Assembly (NCBI RefSeq): GCF_900142955.1
Contig: NZ_FRCP01000005.1
Location: 310,001-374,000 of the forward strand
Source of the DNA: Anaerosporobacter mobilis DSM 15930
GTDB lineage: Bacteria; Bacillota; Clostridia; Lachnospirales; Lachnospiraceae
Direction: 5' to 3'
Length of the DNA stretch: 64,000 nt
Below the pieces are notes generated by a model that searched no databases, was not told where the DNA came from, and saw nothing but the letters and a program-made list of their open reading frames with translations. Shown one piece after another: positions 9,241 to 18,279 of the stretch. A program made the translations under genes and the position numbers. The stretch's first letter is position 1; the number at the start of each line of letters is the position of its first letter.

Positions 9241-9432
9241 TCAAATCGCATTACCATAAATTTGTTTTTTAAAATTTATTACTAGTTTTTTAATTTGTTC
9301 CATATTCTCAGAAACAATAAACTTCTTCCCATTAGTCAAGGTAATTACTGTGTCTGGTGTTTCCTCTACGGTTTCAATTAAATCACAATTAATAGAAAAC
9401 CTCGCTCCGTTCAGTCTCGTAACTTCGATCAT
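9241..9432 (-). CDS. flbD: FlbD/SwrD family flagellar protein
   Basis: This 63-aa protein begins MIEVTRLNGARFSINCDLIE and contains TPDTVITLTNGKKFIVSE, the pattern of the FlbD family. The Bacillus subtilis member SwrD raises motor torque, probably through the stators; that role is taken from the family and not visible here. A very good site (AAGGAGGAAG) precedes the ATG. Its position between flgE and motA matches the family's usual context. Confidence 0.9.
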   Translation of the reverse strand: MIEVTRLNGARFSINCDLIETVEETPDTVITLTNGKKFIVSENMEQIKKLVINFKKQIYGNAI

Positions 9433-9464
9433 AATCTTCCTCCTTGTTATGTTATCAATGATAT

Positions 9465-9505
9465 AGTAAATCCTGCTTCTACATTGTAAGGAAGCAGGAC
9501 TTACT
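9465..9505 (-). other. Intergenic RNA hairpin between flgE and flbD
   Basis: In minus-strand RNA, AGTAAGTCCTGCTTC (9505-9491) pairs with GAAGCAGGATTTACT (9479-9465) over 15 pairs, one of them G-U, around an 11-base loop. No uridine run follows, so it is not a standard terminator. A role as processing or 3'-end stability element for flgE mRNA is inference. Confidence 0.6.
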
Positions 9506-9615
9506 TATCATGTAAATATGATTCTTCCTTGAATCTTTACCGTTCATTAAAACTTGTAGTTATTCTATTCCTTGCATGAAGTTTAATAACTAATCAAATA
9601 ATACCGCTAATTTTA

Positions 9616-11040
9616 TTATCTCTTAAGATTGATCAACTCATCTAATAACGTATCCGAAGTAGTAATAATTCTTGAATTTGCCTGGAAACCTCTTTGAGTT
9701 GTAATCATGTTTGTAAACTCAGATGACAAATCTACATTAGACATTTCAAGTACACCAGTTGAGAATTTACCACCATCTTCTGAAACGTCCTTACCTTTAC
9801 CATCAAACTCACCAGAGTTTTGAGTTGCAGCGAACAAACTACCACCAATCGACTCTAAACCTGCTGGATTAGCAAAATTAGCTACAGCTATTTGTCCAAG
9901 CAATTTGCTTGTCCCATTATCATAAGAACCATAGATTTTACCATCAGTTTGTATACTAATACCAGATAAGTTACCAACTTTCTTTCCAGCACCTGTGTTT
10001 TCAAGACTTCCTTTGCTTGAAGAGATACTACAAGCTCCAGTTGTTGAGTATTGAGTGATGGAAGATAAGTCGTATTTAATTACACCTTCTTTACCAAACA
10101 AGGTAACTTTTCCTGTTGTATCGGAGGCTGCTGTAATTTTCATGTCAAGTGTCTTTATTGGTGCGGCTGCCGTACCTGTGCTTGTTGAAATAAATGCACC
10201 TGTATTCGCATCAAATTTAACAATTGCTGATGTACCTGTACCTGTAATTTTACCAGTTGCATCTATCGTGTAATTATCACCACCAAAAGTAACACCTGTC
10301 ATCAAAGCACTCGTAACCGCTTTACCATCTTTGTCTGTAATACCTGCAAGTGTCATTTTGTATTGATTTTCATCCTTTGTAGCTGCTGTATCCTTTTCCA
10401 GCTTAATTTTTGCCGTATATGCATTACCTAAATTATCATAAAATTCAGATGAAATAATATAACCATCCCCAGTAAGATTACTATCTGTTTTATCTATATT
10501 ACCTTTCAAAGTAACATCAGTAGTAGCCTCTGGAGGTGTTGTAGAATTCTCTGGTGTTTGTATTGCTATCTTATTCACGGTGTCTTGTTTAATCTTATTA
10601 GGATCAGCAGGATCTGGTGACCAACCCATTACATAATATCCTGATTCTGTAGCAAGATATCCAGAACCATCAATTGTGAAGGAACCGTTCTTTGTGAAAT
10701 AATTTCCGTTTCCATTATTAACAACAAAGAATGCGTTTCCTGTAATCATAATATCGGTAGCGTTATCCGTTCTTTGTGCTCCACCTTGTGTAGACATGGA
10801 AGCTGAGATTGACGACAATGTAGTTCCTAAACCAATTTGCTTCGCATTCATACCTGCCATACCAGTTAGTGCATTGGCACCACTGGCACTTTGTGTTGTT
10901 TGATAGAAAACGTCTGAAAATTGTACTGTACTTGCTTTAAAACCTATTGTATTAACGTTAGCGATATTGTTACCAATAACGTCCATTTTTGTCTGGTGGA
11001 CTTTAAGTCCTGATACCCCAGAATAAAGTGATCTCATCAT
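9616..11040 (-). CDS. flgE: FlgE, flagellar hook protein
   Basis: FlgE polymerises into the hook. From the ATG at 11040 it has 474 aa. The N-terminus MMRSLYSGVSGLKVHQTKMD followed by VIGNNIANVNTIGFKAS, and the C-terminus FTNMITTQRGFQANSRIITTSDTLLDELINL, are the conserved coiled-coil ends of hook/rod proteins; the middle is variable and rich in Thr, Gly and Ala. An upstream TTG (11076) keeps the frame open, but AGGAGG lies nine bases before the ATG at 11040, within that extension, so the ATG is preferred. Confidence 0.95.
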   Translation of the reverse strand: MMRSLYSGVSGLKVHQTKMDVIGNNIANVNTIGFKASTVQFSDVFYQTTQSASGANALTGMAGMNAKQIGLGTTLSSISASMSTQGGAQRTDNATDIMITGNAFFVVNNGNGNYFTKNGSFTIDGSGYLATESGYYVMGWSPDPADPNKIKQDTVNKIAIQTPENSTTPPEATTDVTLKGNIDKTDSNLTGDGYIISSEFYDNLGNAYTAKIKLEKDTAATKDENQYKMTLAGITDKDGKAVTSALMTGVTFGGDNYTIDATGKITGTGTSAIVKFDANTGAFISTSTGTAAAPIKTLDMKITAASDTTGKVTLFGKEGVIKYDLSSITQYSTTGACSISSSKGSLENTGAGKKVGNLSGISIQTDGKIYGSYDNGTSKLLGQIAVANFANPAGLESIGGSLFAATQNSGEFDGKGKDVSEDGGKFSTGVLEMSNVDLSSEFTNMITTQRGFQANSRIITTSDTLLDELINLKR

Positions 11041-11139
11041 AATGCATATCCTCCTATTATATAGCACGTTACGCAATTTGTTATCCCAATAACTTTATCT
11101 GTCATTCAAAAGTTATAAGCCTCCTATAAGGTCCGGCCT

Positions 11140-11550
11140 CTATGCTATAACCGCGCCATCAATGTTTGTAAATACTTTGCTTTCATTTTCGTCTATCGCT
11201 GTTACTACTGTACTACTAGGAACATTCACTATGAACGCCATGTTGTCTATCATAACAAGTGATTCCTTAATACCTTTTTGTTGAGCTTTACGTGTACCAT
11301 CTTCCAAACGTTGTAAAACCTCACCAGACAAATCTATATTTCTACTCTCTAATCTTTGATTTGCATGTTTTGAGAATTTTAAAGATGTTTCCGTTTTTTC
11401 TTCTAGCCCTTGTTGATGTTTGGTTTGGAATAATTCTTTAAACGAAAGGGCTGTTTCTGTCTTCGGTTTTTCATGTGTTGTTTTACGATTTTGAAGAAAC
11501 TGACCCGTCATTTGCTCAATCGACGTATATTGACTGTTTCTGATATCCAT
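11140..11550 (-). CDS. Conserved flagellar operon protein (TIGR02530-like)
   Basis: The 136-aa product has a variable N-terminus and a conserved C-terminal part (FSKHANQRLESRNIDLSGEVLQRLEDGTRKAQQKGIKESLVMIDNMAFIVNV). This matches what I know of the small 'flagellar operon protein' family found between flgD and flgE in Firmicutes. Its function is not established; a helper role in hook assembly is plausible from its neighbours only. The ATG at 11550 has GAGGTGATAAG upstream. Confidence 0.8.
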   Translation of the reverse strand: MDIRNSQYTSIEQMTGQFLQNRKTTHEKPKTETALSFKELFQTKHQQGLEEKTETSLKFSKHANQRLESRNIDLSGEVLQRLEDGTRKAQQKGIKESLVMIDNMAFIVNVPSSTVVTAIDENESKVFTNIDGAVIA

Positions 11551-11602
11551 ATCTTATCACCTCACACAGAGAAAAGTTCCTTCTCTTCTCCACCCATACC
11601 TG

Positions 11603-12382
11603 TTACTTAGTTGCATCACCCTCGTTTTTATCACCATCAGTTGTCCCACCGTCAGAATCTTCTTCTACAGGTTTATTGACAACTGTTACTGTTACCTTGT
11701 TACTAATCGTTGTTTCATATGAGTTATTGAAGCTTATTGAAATCCTATAAGTACCTTCTTCTAATTCATCAAAAGCTTCTTTCTTAATTGTTAATTTATC
11801 ATCTTTAATAGTAATATACTTTTCACTGATTTCCTTACCATCAATTGTTACTATCGCTTTTGAAGCTGAATGTTCACCGAATCCTAGACTTATCTTGATA
11901 TCTGCATCTTTCGGATCTGCTATATTGTACGTAATTTTTGTATCAGCTACCTGTGGCAATTGATTCATATAATCACTGTTAATTACCGTATCTAACTGAT
12001 CAGCTGGATATAAATTACCACCAATTGAGAAATATGCTTTTCCATTCGTAACAGTGACAAAGTCTACCGTACCACTATAGTACGATGTACTACCATTACT
12101 ATCAACCGCCTTCATAATTACATCTTTTCCAACTAAGCCAAATGATTGAGAATTTGTCATCGTTGTTCCAAGATTCTGTAACTGTTCCAATTGTGAAAAC
12201 GTTGCTAATTGCGCAACAAACTCAGTGTCAGATGAAGGATTTAATGGATCTTGGTACTTCATCTGTGTTACTAGTAACTGTAGGAATGCATCTTTACCCA
12301 AAGAGTTGTTTGACGAATCCGAATTTACAGTTGATGTTTTTTTAATTACACCATCGGTTATTGTTCCTATTAGATCTGACAT
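11603..12382 (-). CDS. flgD: FlgD, hook-cap scaffold protein
   Basis: FlgD caps the growing hook. The 259-aa product has the conserved N-terminal half (KDAFLQLLVTQMKYQDPLNP and EFVAQLATFSQLEQLQNLG) and a C-terminal Ig-like region. It ends in an acidic, Gly/Asp-rich tail of about 25 residues (EEDSDGGTTDGDKNEGDATK), which is unusual in length. The start has AAAGGAGGTAGG upstream. It follows fliK, so hook length ruler, cap and hook subunit genes are adjacent. Confidence 0.94.
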   Translation of the reverse strand: MSDLIGTITDGVIKKTSTVNSDSSNNSLGKDAFLQLLVTQMKYQDPLNPSSDTEFVAQLATFSQLEQLQNLGTTMTNSQSFGLVGKDVIMKAVDSNGSTSYYSGTVDFVTVTNGKAYFSIGGNLYPADQLDTVINSDYMNQLPQVADTKITYNIADPKDADIKISLGFGEHSASKAIVTIDGKEISEKYITIKDDKLTIKKEAFDELEEGTYRISISFNNSYETTISNKVTVTVVNKPVEEDSDGGTTDGDKNEGDATK

Positions 12383-12406
12383 AGCCCTACCTCCTTTTTG
12401 AATTTT

Positions 12407-13747
12407 CTATGCACTATAATCGACACTGTTTCCATTTTGGCTCATAATATCAATCTTCATTGCATCTTCTTCTGTTATATCATCGTCAAGCAGATCAAGA
12501 TCAGCTAAATTAATATTTTTCTTTTTACCAGAAGATTTTTGTTGTTCTTTACTTCCTTCAGACATGTTGTCTTGCGAAAAAGGCGAATTTGAAACTAAAA
12601 CTTCTACAGCATCAACTTTCAAACCTTGATTCGTAAAATTTTCTTTTAGCGTCTGCATTTGACTTTCCAATGCTTCTTTCGCTATTTCATTTTGAACAGT
12701 AAATTGAGCTGTTAATAGCCCGTTTTTTTCAGCTACTACTAAATTTACTTTACCTAAACTTTCAGGATTTAGATTCATCTCCATACTTGTCTGGTCAGGT
12801 TTAATAATTACCTTGATTTGTTCCACTACTTGATTCGCAATATCTCTCAACTGTTGAATCTGAACAAGTTCATTACCAAAACTCTCTACTGTATTAACTT
12901 TAGTAACATTATTAAGAATCGTATTAAGGTTTGCATGTTCAACGGAAGCATCTTGGTTTTGCTTTTTAGAACTTGAAGAATCCGCATCAGAATCAGTGGT
13001 GTGTTTTTGCACTTCAACCTTAATATTTTGATTCTCCACAGTCGACTTTTGATTTAAAGTTTCTTGATTATCAACTACATTTTCTTCTGAATCATCACTA
13101 ACAGCTGTAGTTACCATTGCTTCTTCTGCAGGAACCTCTTCTGCATTGTTAAGGTTCAAGTTCTCAAGATACAAAGCTATATCTTCAGTAGTTAATCCTA
13201 TTTCTTCCAAATTAACTTGTCCAATTTGCTCAACTAATTGACTAAATTGGTCAGACAAAAGTTGGTCAGTTAACATCTGGGTAGGATCACTTAAACCATT
13301 TGCCTCCATGAAAACTTGAGCTAAATTACTAGGTTCTAATAACTGAAGATAGTTTAATCCCAAGGTTGACATAATAACTTCTAATTGTTCTTCTGTGATT
13401 TCAAGATTATCCATTATTATGTTTTTAACTTCTGTCGTCAATTGATTTAATTTGTCCTCAATCGGGTTTTTATCATTGCTTACATTGTTTGTAGTTTCTG
13501 TTAAATCCGACTTTTTTGTTTCATTAACCGTCTTTTTACTATCATCGTTATTAGCCGTTTTATTGTTACTCTGACTAACTACAGAAGATTTTTTTTCAAC
13601 GGTCTGACTATTGTTATTTTCTTCTCTTGATTGTAAATTACTATCCATAATACCTTGAAAGTCAGTATTCTTTCCAGTATTTACTTTAGAACCAGCTTGG
13701 TAACTTGTAATAGTTGGTATCTGTGATATTACTTCATTTGCTTTCAT
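12407..13747 (-). CDS. fliK: FliK, flagellar hook-length control protein
   Basis: FliK is the secreted ruler that stops hook growth and triggers the FlhB switch. The 446-aa product is mostly low-complexity, rich in Asn, Ser, Gln and Lys. The conserved C-terminal domain follows (IKPDQTSMEMNLNPESLGKVNLVVAEKNGLLTAQFTVQNEIAKEALESQMQTLKENFTNQ, about residues 338-397, given here as the recognised block), then a short acidic tail. The ATG at 13747 follows AAAGGAGG. Composition and place before flgD support the call. Confidence 0.92.
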   Translation of the reverse strand: MKANEVISQIPTITSYQAGSKVNTGKNTDFQGIMDSNLQSREENNNSQTVEKKSSVVSQSNNKTANNDDSKKTVNETKKSDLTETTNNVSNDKNPIEDKLNQLTTEVKNIIMDNLEITEEQLEVIMSTLGLNYLQLLEPSNLAQVFMEANGLSDPTQMLTDQLLSDQFSQLVEQIGQVNLEEIGLTTEDIALYLENLNLNNAEEVPAEEAMVTTAVSDDSEENVVDNQETLNQKSTVENQNIKVEVQKHTTDSDADSSSSKKQNQDASVEHANLNTILNNVTKVNTVESFGNELVQIQQLRDIANQVVEQIKVIIKPDQTSMEMNLNPESLGKVNLVVAEKNGLLTAQFTVQNEIAKEALESQMQTLKENFTNQGLKVDAVEVLVSNSPFSQDNMSEGSKEQQKSSGKKKNINLADLDLLDDDITEEDAMKIDIMSQNGNSVDYSA

Positions 13748-13805
13748 GTTTTTCCTCCTTTCATAATAATAATCTATATCTAAAACTTATATTGTTATTA
13801 ATCAT

Positions 13806-13870
13806 TTGTAACCATTCAGAATCTTTAAGAAAAAGTAAGTCAAGCAAGCAGTATTTCTGAATAGTTACAA
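13806..13870 (-). other. Intergenic RNA hairpin between the motE-like gene and fliK
   Basis: In minus-strand RNA the arm at 13870-13855 pairs with the arm at 13821-13806 over 16 bp. The single deviation (T against G) is a G-U pair on this strand but would be a C-A mismatch on the other. The loop is 33 bases. No U-run follows. It occupies most of the 145-base gap before fliK. Confidence 0.55.
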
Positions 13871-13892
13871 TAATACAAGTCTTAGTACCAAT

Positions 13893-14657
13893 TTAATTTT
13901 CGTCAAGCGTTGAAAGACGTTTAACAACTTTTGCATTAAACAATGGGTCCATCTCGTCCATAATCGTAGCACTTTGCGCTGGTTTCATTGCCTTCAATAT
14001 TTTACATACTAACTTAATATCACCAGTCATCTCTTGCATTGTTTGTGCAGCCACTTTCGGATCCATCTTAGCAAAGCGATCTGCTTGCGCCTGGATTAGC
14101 TCATCTGCGGCAAGTTGTTCTATCACTTGTCTATAAATCTCTTCAGCATTAGCTGGATCTATTCCTTCATAAAACTTCTTATATTCTTCGATATCTGGTG
14201 CTTGTTCCGCGAATACTACTTCTTCATTAAATTCTTTAAGTTTCTTCTCGTACTCTAATTGATTATCTTCAAACACTTGTAATCTTGCGACTTCAGCCTG
14301 TAAATCTAGAATTGTACTATCATTTGTACTATTAGAACTTTGAGTAGATTCTAGCTGTCTCTCAAGTTCCTTAATTTTAGCGTTTGCCTTCGCAATATCG
14401 CTATATTCATAATCATTCTCTTCCGCTAATAGTTCATCAGATACATCTGGTAATATCTTATTAATAATAGGTACATCTTTCAGAATTGGACGTAATACCC
14501 CTGATCCAAAACCTCCAACATCGAATTTTACTAATAAAGCAAAAATAGCAAGCCAAATTAGGACTATAAGTACAGCTATAAGTACTGTAACAATTCGATT
14601 TCCACCTTTTTCTTCACTATCCAGTTCCATCTCATTTCTATTTTTGTTTTTCGCCAT
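13893..14657 (-). CDS. MotE-like flagellar protein with MgtE-N-type domain
   Basis: This 254-aa protein has one membrane helix (about residues 23-45), an extracytoplasmic coiled coil (residues about 88-150) and a C-terminal helical domain (DPKVAAQTMQEMTGDIKLVCKILKAMKPAQSATIMDEMDP) resembling the MgtE N-terminal/FliG-like fold. It corresponds in position to B. subtilis ylxF between fliJ and fliK and to proteins now called MotE-like. A chaperone or stator-assembly role is inferred from the family. It lies 2 bases after fliJ. Confidence 0.8.
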   Translation of the reverse strand: MAKNKNRNEMELDSEEKGGNRIVTVLIAVLIVLIWLAIFALLVKFDVGGFGSGVLRPILKDVPIINKILPDVSDELLAEENDYEYSDIAKANAKIKELERQLESTQSSNSTNDSTILDLQAEVARLQVFEDNQLEYEKKLKEFNEEVVFAEQAPDIEEYKKFYEGIDPANAEEIYRQVIEQLAADELIQAQADRFAKMDPKVAAQTMQEMTGDIKLVCKILKAMKPAQSATIMDEMDPLFNAKVVKRLSTLDEN

Positions 14658-14659
14658 AC

Positions 14660-15121
14660 TTAATCTTCCTCACTACTTACCGTATTATTGTTATATTTGA
14701 AACTTACTAATTCATCAATTTCCTTACTCTCTATGGAATTTAACTCATTCTTAAATTCTTCAAACTCATTCTCTTTCAACTTTTCATGAGTCTTACGATC
14801 AACCATAATTTCGGTTAGTTTTACTCTTGCAGCTTCTAATTCATTCTCTGCACGTTTTACCATAAGCATCTGAATTTTAATCTTGTACTTCATGGTTTCA
14901 ACTGCGTCTTCATACCATTTGATATCTTGAATGTTTAGCACAGATTGCATCTGCATCTTTAATTCTTGTTGATATTTCTGTTTTTTTATGTTTAGATCTT
15001 CTAATTTCTTCTCTTCTTTGGTTAATTTATGTCTTGCTATAGAAAATACTGTTTTCTGTTGCTCTTCTAATTTATACTTAATATCAAGTATATTTTGCAT
15101 TGTATATATGAACTTGGCCAC
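14660..15121 (-). CDS. fliJ: FliJ, flagellar export chaperone/central stalk
   Basis: FliJ is the coiled-coil stalk of the export ATPase ring. The 153-aa product is almost wholly helical and charged (MAKFIYTMQNILDIKYKLEE at the start, many heptad-like K/E/L positions), the expected pattern, and lies 8 bases after fliI. The start is a GTG at 15121 with AGGTGATAAG directly upstream. FliJ is weakly conserved, so position is part of the evidence. Confidence 0.88.
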   Translation of the reverse strand: MAKFIYTMQNILDIKYKLEEQQKTVFSIARHKLTKEEKKLEDLNIKKQKYQQELKMQMQSVLNIQDIKWYEDAVETMKYKIKIQMLMVKRAENELEAARVKLTEIMVDRKTHEKLKENEFEEFKNELNSIESKEIDELVSFKYNNNTVSSEED

Positions 15122-15129
15122 CTTATCAC

Positions 15130-16440
15130 CTATTCTTCAAATATATTCTCTAATAAAGAGACAACTTCATCAAAATCAAATTTTTCATCAACATCCTGTC
15201 TCAGGAACGCATTCACTTCTTCAATTTTTTCAATTGCATAATCAATATTCTTATTAGAACCACTCTTGTAGGCACCAATATTAATCAAATCTTCTGCTTC
15301 ACTATAAGTGGCAAGAACACTTTTCAATTTACTTGCATTCGTTTTATGTTCCTTTTTCGCAACAGAACTCATAACACGCGAAATACTTTGTAATATATCT
15401 ATTGCAGGATAATGATTCTTGTGTCCGAGTTTTCTAGACAGCATAATATGGCCATCTAAAATACCTCTGGCTGTATCCGTGATTGGTTCATTGAAATCAT
15501 CACCATCAACTAGGACAGTATATAATCCAGTAATGGATCCAACTTCAGAATTACCAGCCCGCTCAAGTAATTTTGGCATCTCTGCATATACACTTGGTGG
15601 ATACCCTCGAGATACAGGAGGCTCACCAGACGCCAAACCAATTTCTCTTTGAGCCATAGAAAAACGAGTAAGAGAATCCATCATAAGTAGAACATCTTTC
15701 CCTTGATCTCTAAAATACTCCGCTATTGCGGTTGCTGTCTTTGCAGCTTTATTACGAATTAATGCCGGCTTATCAGAAGTTGCAACAACTACTATTGACC
15801 TTCGCATACCTTCCTCACCCAAGTCCCGTTCAATGAATTCACGTACTTCTCTACCACGCTCTCCAATAAGAGCAATAACATTAATATCCGCTTTTGTGTT
15901 TCTCGCAAACATACCAAGCAATGTACTTTTACCAACACCACTACCTGCGAATATTCCGATTCTTTGCCCTTTACCAACTGTAATTAATCCATCAACCGCC
16001 TTAACACCGAGAGGTAAAACTGAATCAATTATCTTTCTCTTTAATGGATCAGGTGGCTCTGCCACAACAGGGTAAGACGAACTTGAATGTAACGCAGACC
16101 CATCGATAGGATTTCCTAGGCCATCTAATGTTTTTCCAAGTAACTCATCACCAACTTGAACTTGCAACGGTTGATGGGTACTTTCTACCATACTTCCAAT
16201 TCCTACTCCTTCGACATTGCCATATGGCATTAATAGAATTCTATTATCTTTAAACCCTACTACTTCCGCCATAATCTTCTGCGTTTTGTCTTGCGAGGTA
16301 ATCACACACAAATCATTCAGATTAGCACTTGGACCAATCGATTCAATTGTAAGACCAACAACCTTAACAACTTTACCAAGCCTACGCTCGTACTTTTTGT
16401 CAAGTAATTCTGTGTATTTATTAAAGTCTATCACACTCAA
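15130..16440 (-). CDS. fliI: FliI, flagellum-specific export ATPase
   Basis: FliI is the F1-beta-like ATPase energising flagellar protein export. The 436-aa product has Walker A AGSGVGKS (about residues 165-172), Walker B in DVLLMMDSLTRFSMAQRE, and the FliI/Yop family stretch ERGREVREFIERDLG and SRGYPPSVYAEMPKLLERAG. The start is probably the TTG at 16440, seven bases after AGG; a GTG two codons later is the alternative. It follows fliH after about 23 bases. Confidence 0.97.
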   Translation of the reverse strand: MSVIDFNKYTELLDKKYERRLGKVVKVVGLTIESIGPSANLNDLCVITSQDKTQKIMAEVVGFKDNRILLMPYGNVEGVGIGSMVESTHQPLQVQVGDELLGKTLDGLGNPIDGSALHSSSSYPVVAEPPDPLKRKIIDSVLPLGVKAVDGLITVGKGQRIGIFAGSGVGKSTLLGMFARNTKADINVIALIGERGREVREFIERDLGEEGMRRSIVVVATSDKPALIRNKAAKTATAIAEYFRDQGKDVLLMMDSLTRFSMAQREIGLASGEPPVSRGYPPSVYAEMPKLLERAGNSEVGSITGLYTVLVDGDDFNEPITDTARGILDGHIMLSRKLGHKNHYPAIDILQSISRVMSSVAKKEHKTNASKLKSVLATYSEAEDLINIGAYKSGSNKNIDYAIEKIEEVNAFLRQDVDEKFDFDEVVSLLENIFEE

Positions 16441-16463
16441 CTGATTACCTGCTTTCTTCTATT

Positions 16464-17264
16464 CTATATACCCGCTAAAAAACGCAGGTCTGTGATTAGA
16501 TTTTCTAATTGAACATCTAAACTGCAATCAATTACACTTGTGTCTGTTTCAATAAAGCATTGAGATTTCTCAAGTTTGTTATCTATTACAATCTCAACAA
16601 TTGCATTTTCTTTTAATAACGACTTAACCACATCAACTCTGTTCTTTACATACTCATAATCTTCTCTTGATACACGAATACAATAATTTTCATCATTTTC
16701 ATTATCTTCAAGAGCTTTTTGAATTAGATGTAAAATTACAGATTTATGTTCAGACGAAACAATTCCTGTTAACTTTCCTAAAAGCTTAACTACCAGATTG
16801 GTATATTGAGGCTCAATGCTTTGTATTATCCTTTGTTGTTCTCTTGCATTATCTCCAATCTGATTTTTTAGATCTTCTTGCAATTTAGACACTTCATCTT
16901 TACCATCTTGGTAACCTTGTTGGAATCCAGCAGTTTTTGATTCCTCAAATATCTGTTCTGCTTCTTCTTTCGCATCTTGAATAATACGTTTTGCTTCTTC
17001 ATTTGCTTTATTAATAATGCCTTCCGCTTCTCTAGTAATAAGCTCGAAATCAGGTTGTTCTACCTGGTTTATAGGCACAGCTTGAAGACCTGGAACGAAA
17101 CCGTCCAAGCCCCCTTCAGTCTCAGCTGTTTGTGTGGTTTTGATAATTTCTAAATTCTCAAAGCCTAGCGGTTTAAAAAAAGGAAGTTTGGAGTCAGAGT
17201 CGATAACAATTTTTTCTTCTTTATCATAATTCACATAATTGAATTTAATTAAGTTACTAGACAA
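16464..17264 (-). CDS. fliH: FliH, flagellar export ATPase regulator
   Basis: FliH binds and regulates FliI and links it to the C-ring. The product (266 aa from TTG at 17264) has a long helical, Glu/Ala/Lys-rich middle (about residues 80-130, AEGIINKANEEAKRIIQDAK) and a C-terminal FliH/HrpE-type domain. The frame is open to a GTG at 17276, but GGAGGTGA spans that codon and is eight bases from the TTG at 17264, which is therefore preferred. It overlaps fliG by 8 bases, implying coupling. Confidence 0.9.
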   Translation of the reverse strand: MSSNLIKFNYVNYDKEEKIVIDSDSKLPFFKPLGFENLEIIKTTQTAETEGGLDGFVPGLQAVPINQVEQPDFELITREAEGIINKANEEAKRIIQDAKEEAEQIFEESKTAGFQQGYQDGKDEVSKLQEDLKNQIGDNAREQQRIIQSIEPQYTNLVVKLLGKLTGIVSSEHKSVILHLIQKALEDNENDENYCIRVSREDYEYVKNRVDVVKSLLKENAIVEIVIDNKLEKSQCFIETDTSVIDCSLDVQLENLITDLRFLAGI

Positions 17265-18273
17265 CGATCTCGTCACCTCCGCCTCTAGAGATTATAATTT
17301 CACCAGAGTCTTCTAATTTACGAATAATATTAACTATTTTCTGCTGTGCTTCTTCAACATCCTTCATACGAATAGGTCCCATGAAATCCATATCCTCTTT
17401 TATCATTGCAGATAAACGTTTTGATAAGTTATTAAAGATAACTGTTTGAACTTCTTCATTAGAACCTTTAAGCGCAACAGCAAGTTCATTATTATCAACT
17501 TCTCTAAGAACTCTCTGAATAGACTTATCATCAAGAGAAAGAATATCTTCGAATACGAACATTTTTCTTCTAATTTCATCAGCAAGTTCTGGTTCTTCGA
17601 TTTCAAGAGTTTCCATGATATGTTTTTCTGTACCACGATCAACAGTATTCAAGATATCTACGATAGAATCCACACCACCAACGATTGTATAATCTTGATT
17701 TACAAGTGATGATAACTTTCTTTCCAATACTTTTTCCACCTCTTTGATTACATCCGGCGATGTACGATCCATCTGTGCAATACGTTTAGCAACATCTGCT
17801 TGTTTATCCGGAGCAAGCGAGGATATAATTGCTGCCGATTGTGAAGAAGAAAGGTATGACAAGATTAACGCAATGGTTTGAGGATGCTCGTCTTGAATAA
17901 AGTTCAACAACTGACTTGCATCCGTCTTTCGAATAAATTCAAACGGACGTACTTGTAGACTCGCCGTAAGTTTACCAATAACATCTCTTGCTTTCTCCGC
18001 ACCAAGCGCTTTTTCAAGAAGTTCCTTAGCGTAACCAATACCACCTTCAGCGATATATTGTTGTGCAAGACAGATTTCATAGAATTCATCTAATACGTCA
18101 TCTTTCACAGTTTGCGATATGCTTCGTGTATTGGCAATTTCAAGCGTAAGTTGTTCTATCTCATCTTCTTTTAAGTGCTTAAATATATTAGCTGACTTCT
18201 CTGGTCCCAATGCAATTAGTAAAATTGCAGCTTTTTGAACACCTGAAATATCAGAGTTTTTCTGTGTTGCCAT
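17257..18273 (-). CDS. fliG: FliG, flagellar motor switch protein
   Basis: FliG is the rotor protein contacting the stator. The 338-aa product has three armadillo-like parts. The C-terminal torque domain contains FVFEDILSLDDKSIQRVLREVD and RMKDVEEAQQKIVNIIRKLEDSGEI; the middle part has DEHPQTIALILSYLSSSQSAA. These are diagnostic. It is 7 bases after fliF, with GGGGGTGA before the ATG, and the products interact directly. Confidence 0.97.
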   Translation of the reverse strand: MATQKNSDISGVQKAAILLIALGPEKSANIFKHLKEDEIEQLTLEIANTRSISQTVKDDVLDEFYEICLAQQYIAEGGIGYAKELLEKALGAEKARDVIGKLTASLQVRPFEFIRKTDASQLLNFIQDEHPQTIALILSYLSSSQSAAIISSLAPDKQADVAKRIAQMDRTSPDVIKEVEKVLERKLSSLVNQDYTIVGGVDSIVDILNTVDRGTEKHIMETLEIEEPELADEIRRKMFVFEDILSLDDKSIQRVLREVDNNELAVALKGSNEEVQTVIFNNLSKRLSAMIKEDMDFMGPIRMKDVEEAQQKIVNIIRKLEDSGEIIISRGGGDEIVV

Positions 18274-18279
18274 ATAAGG

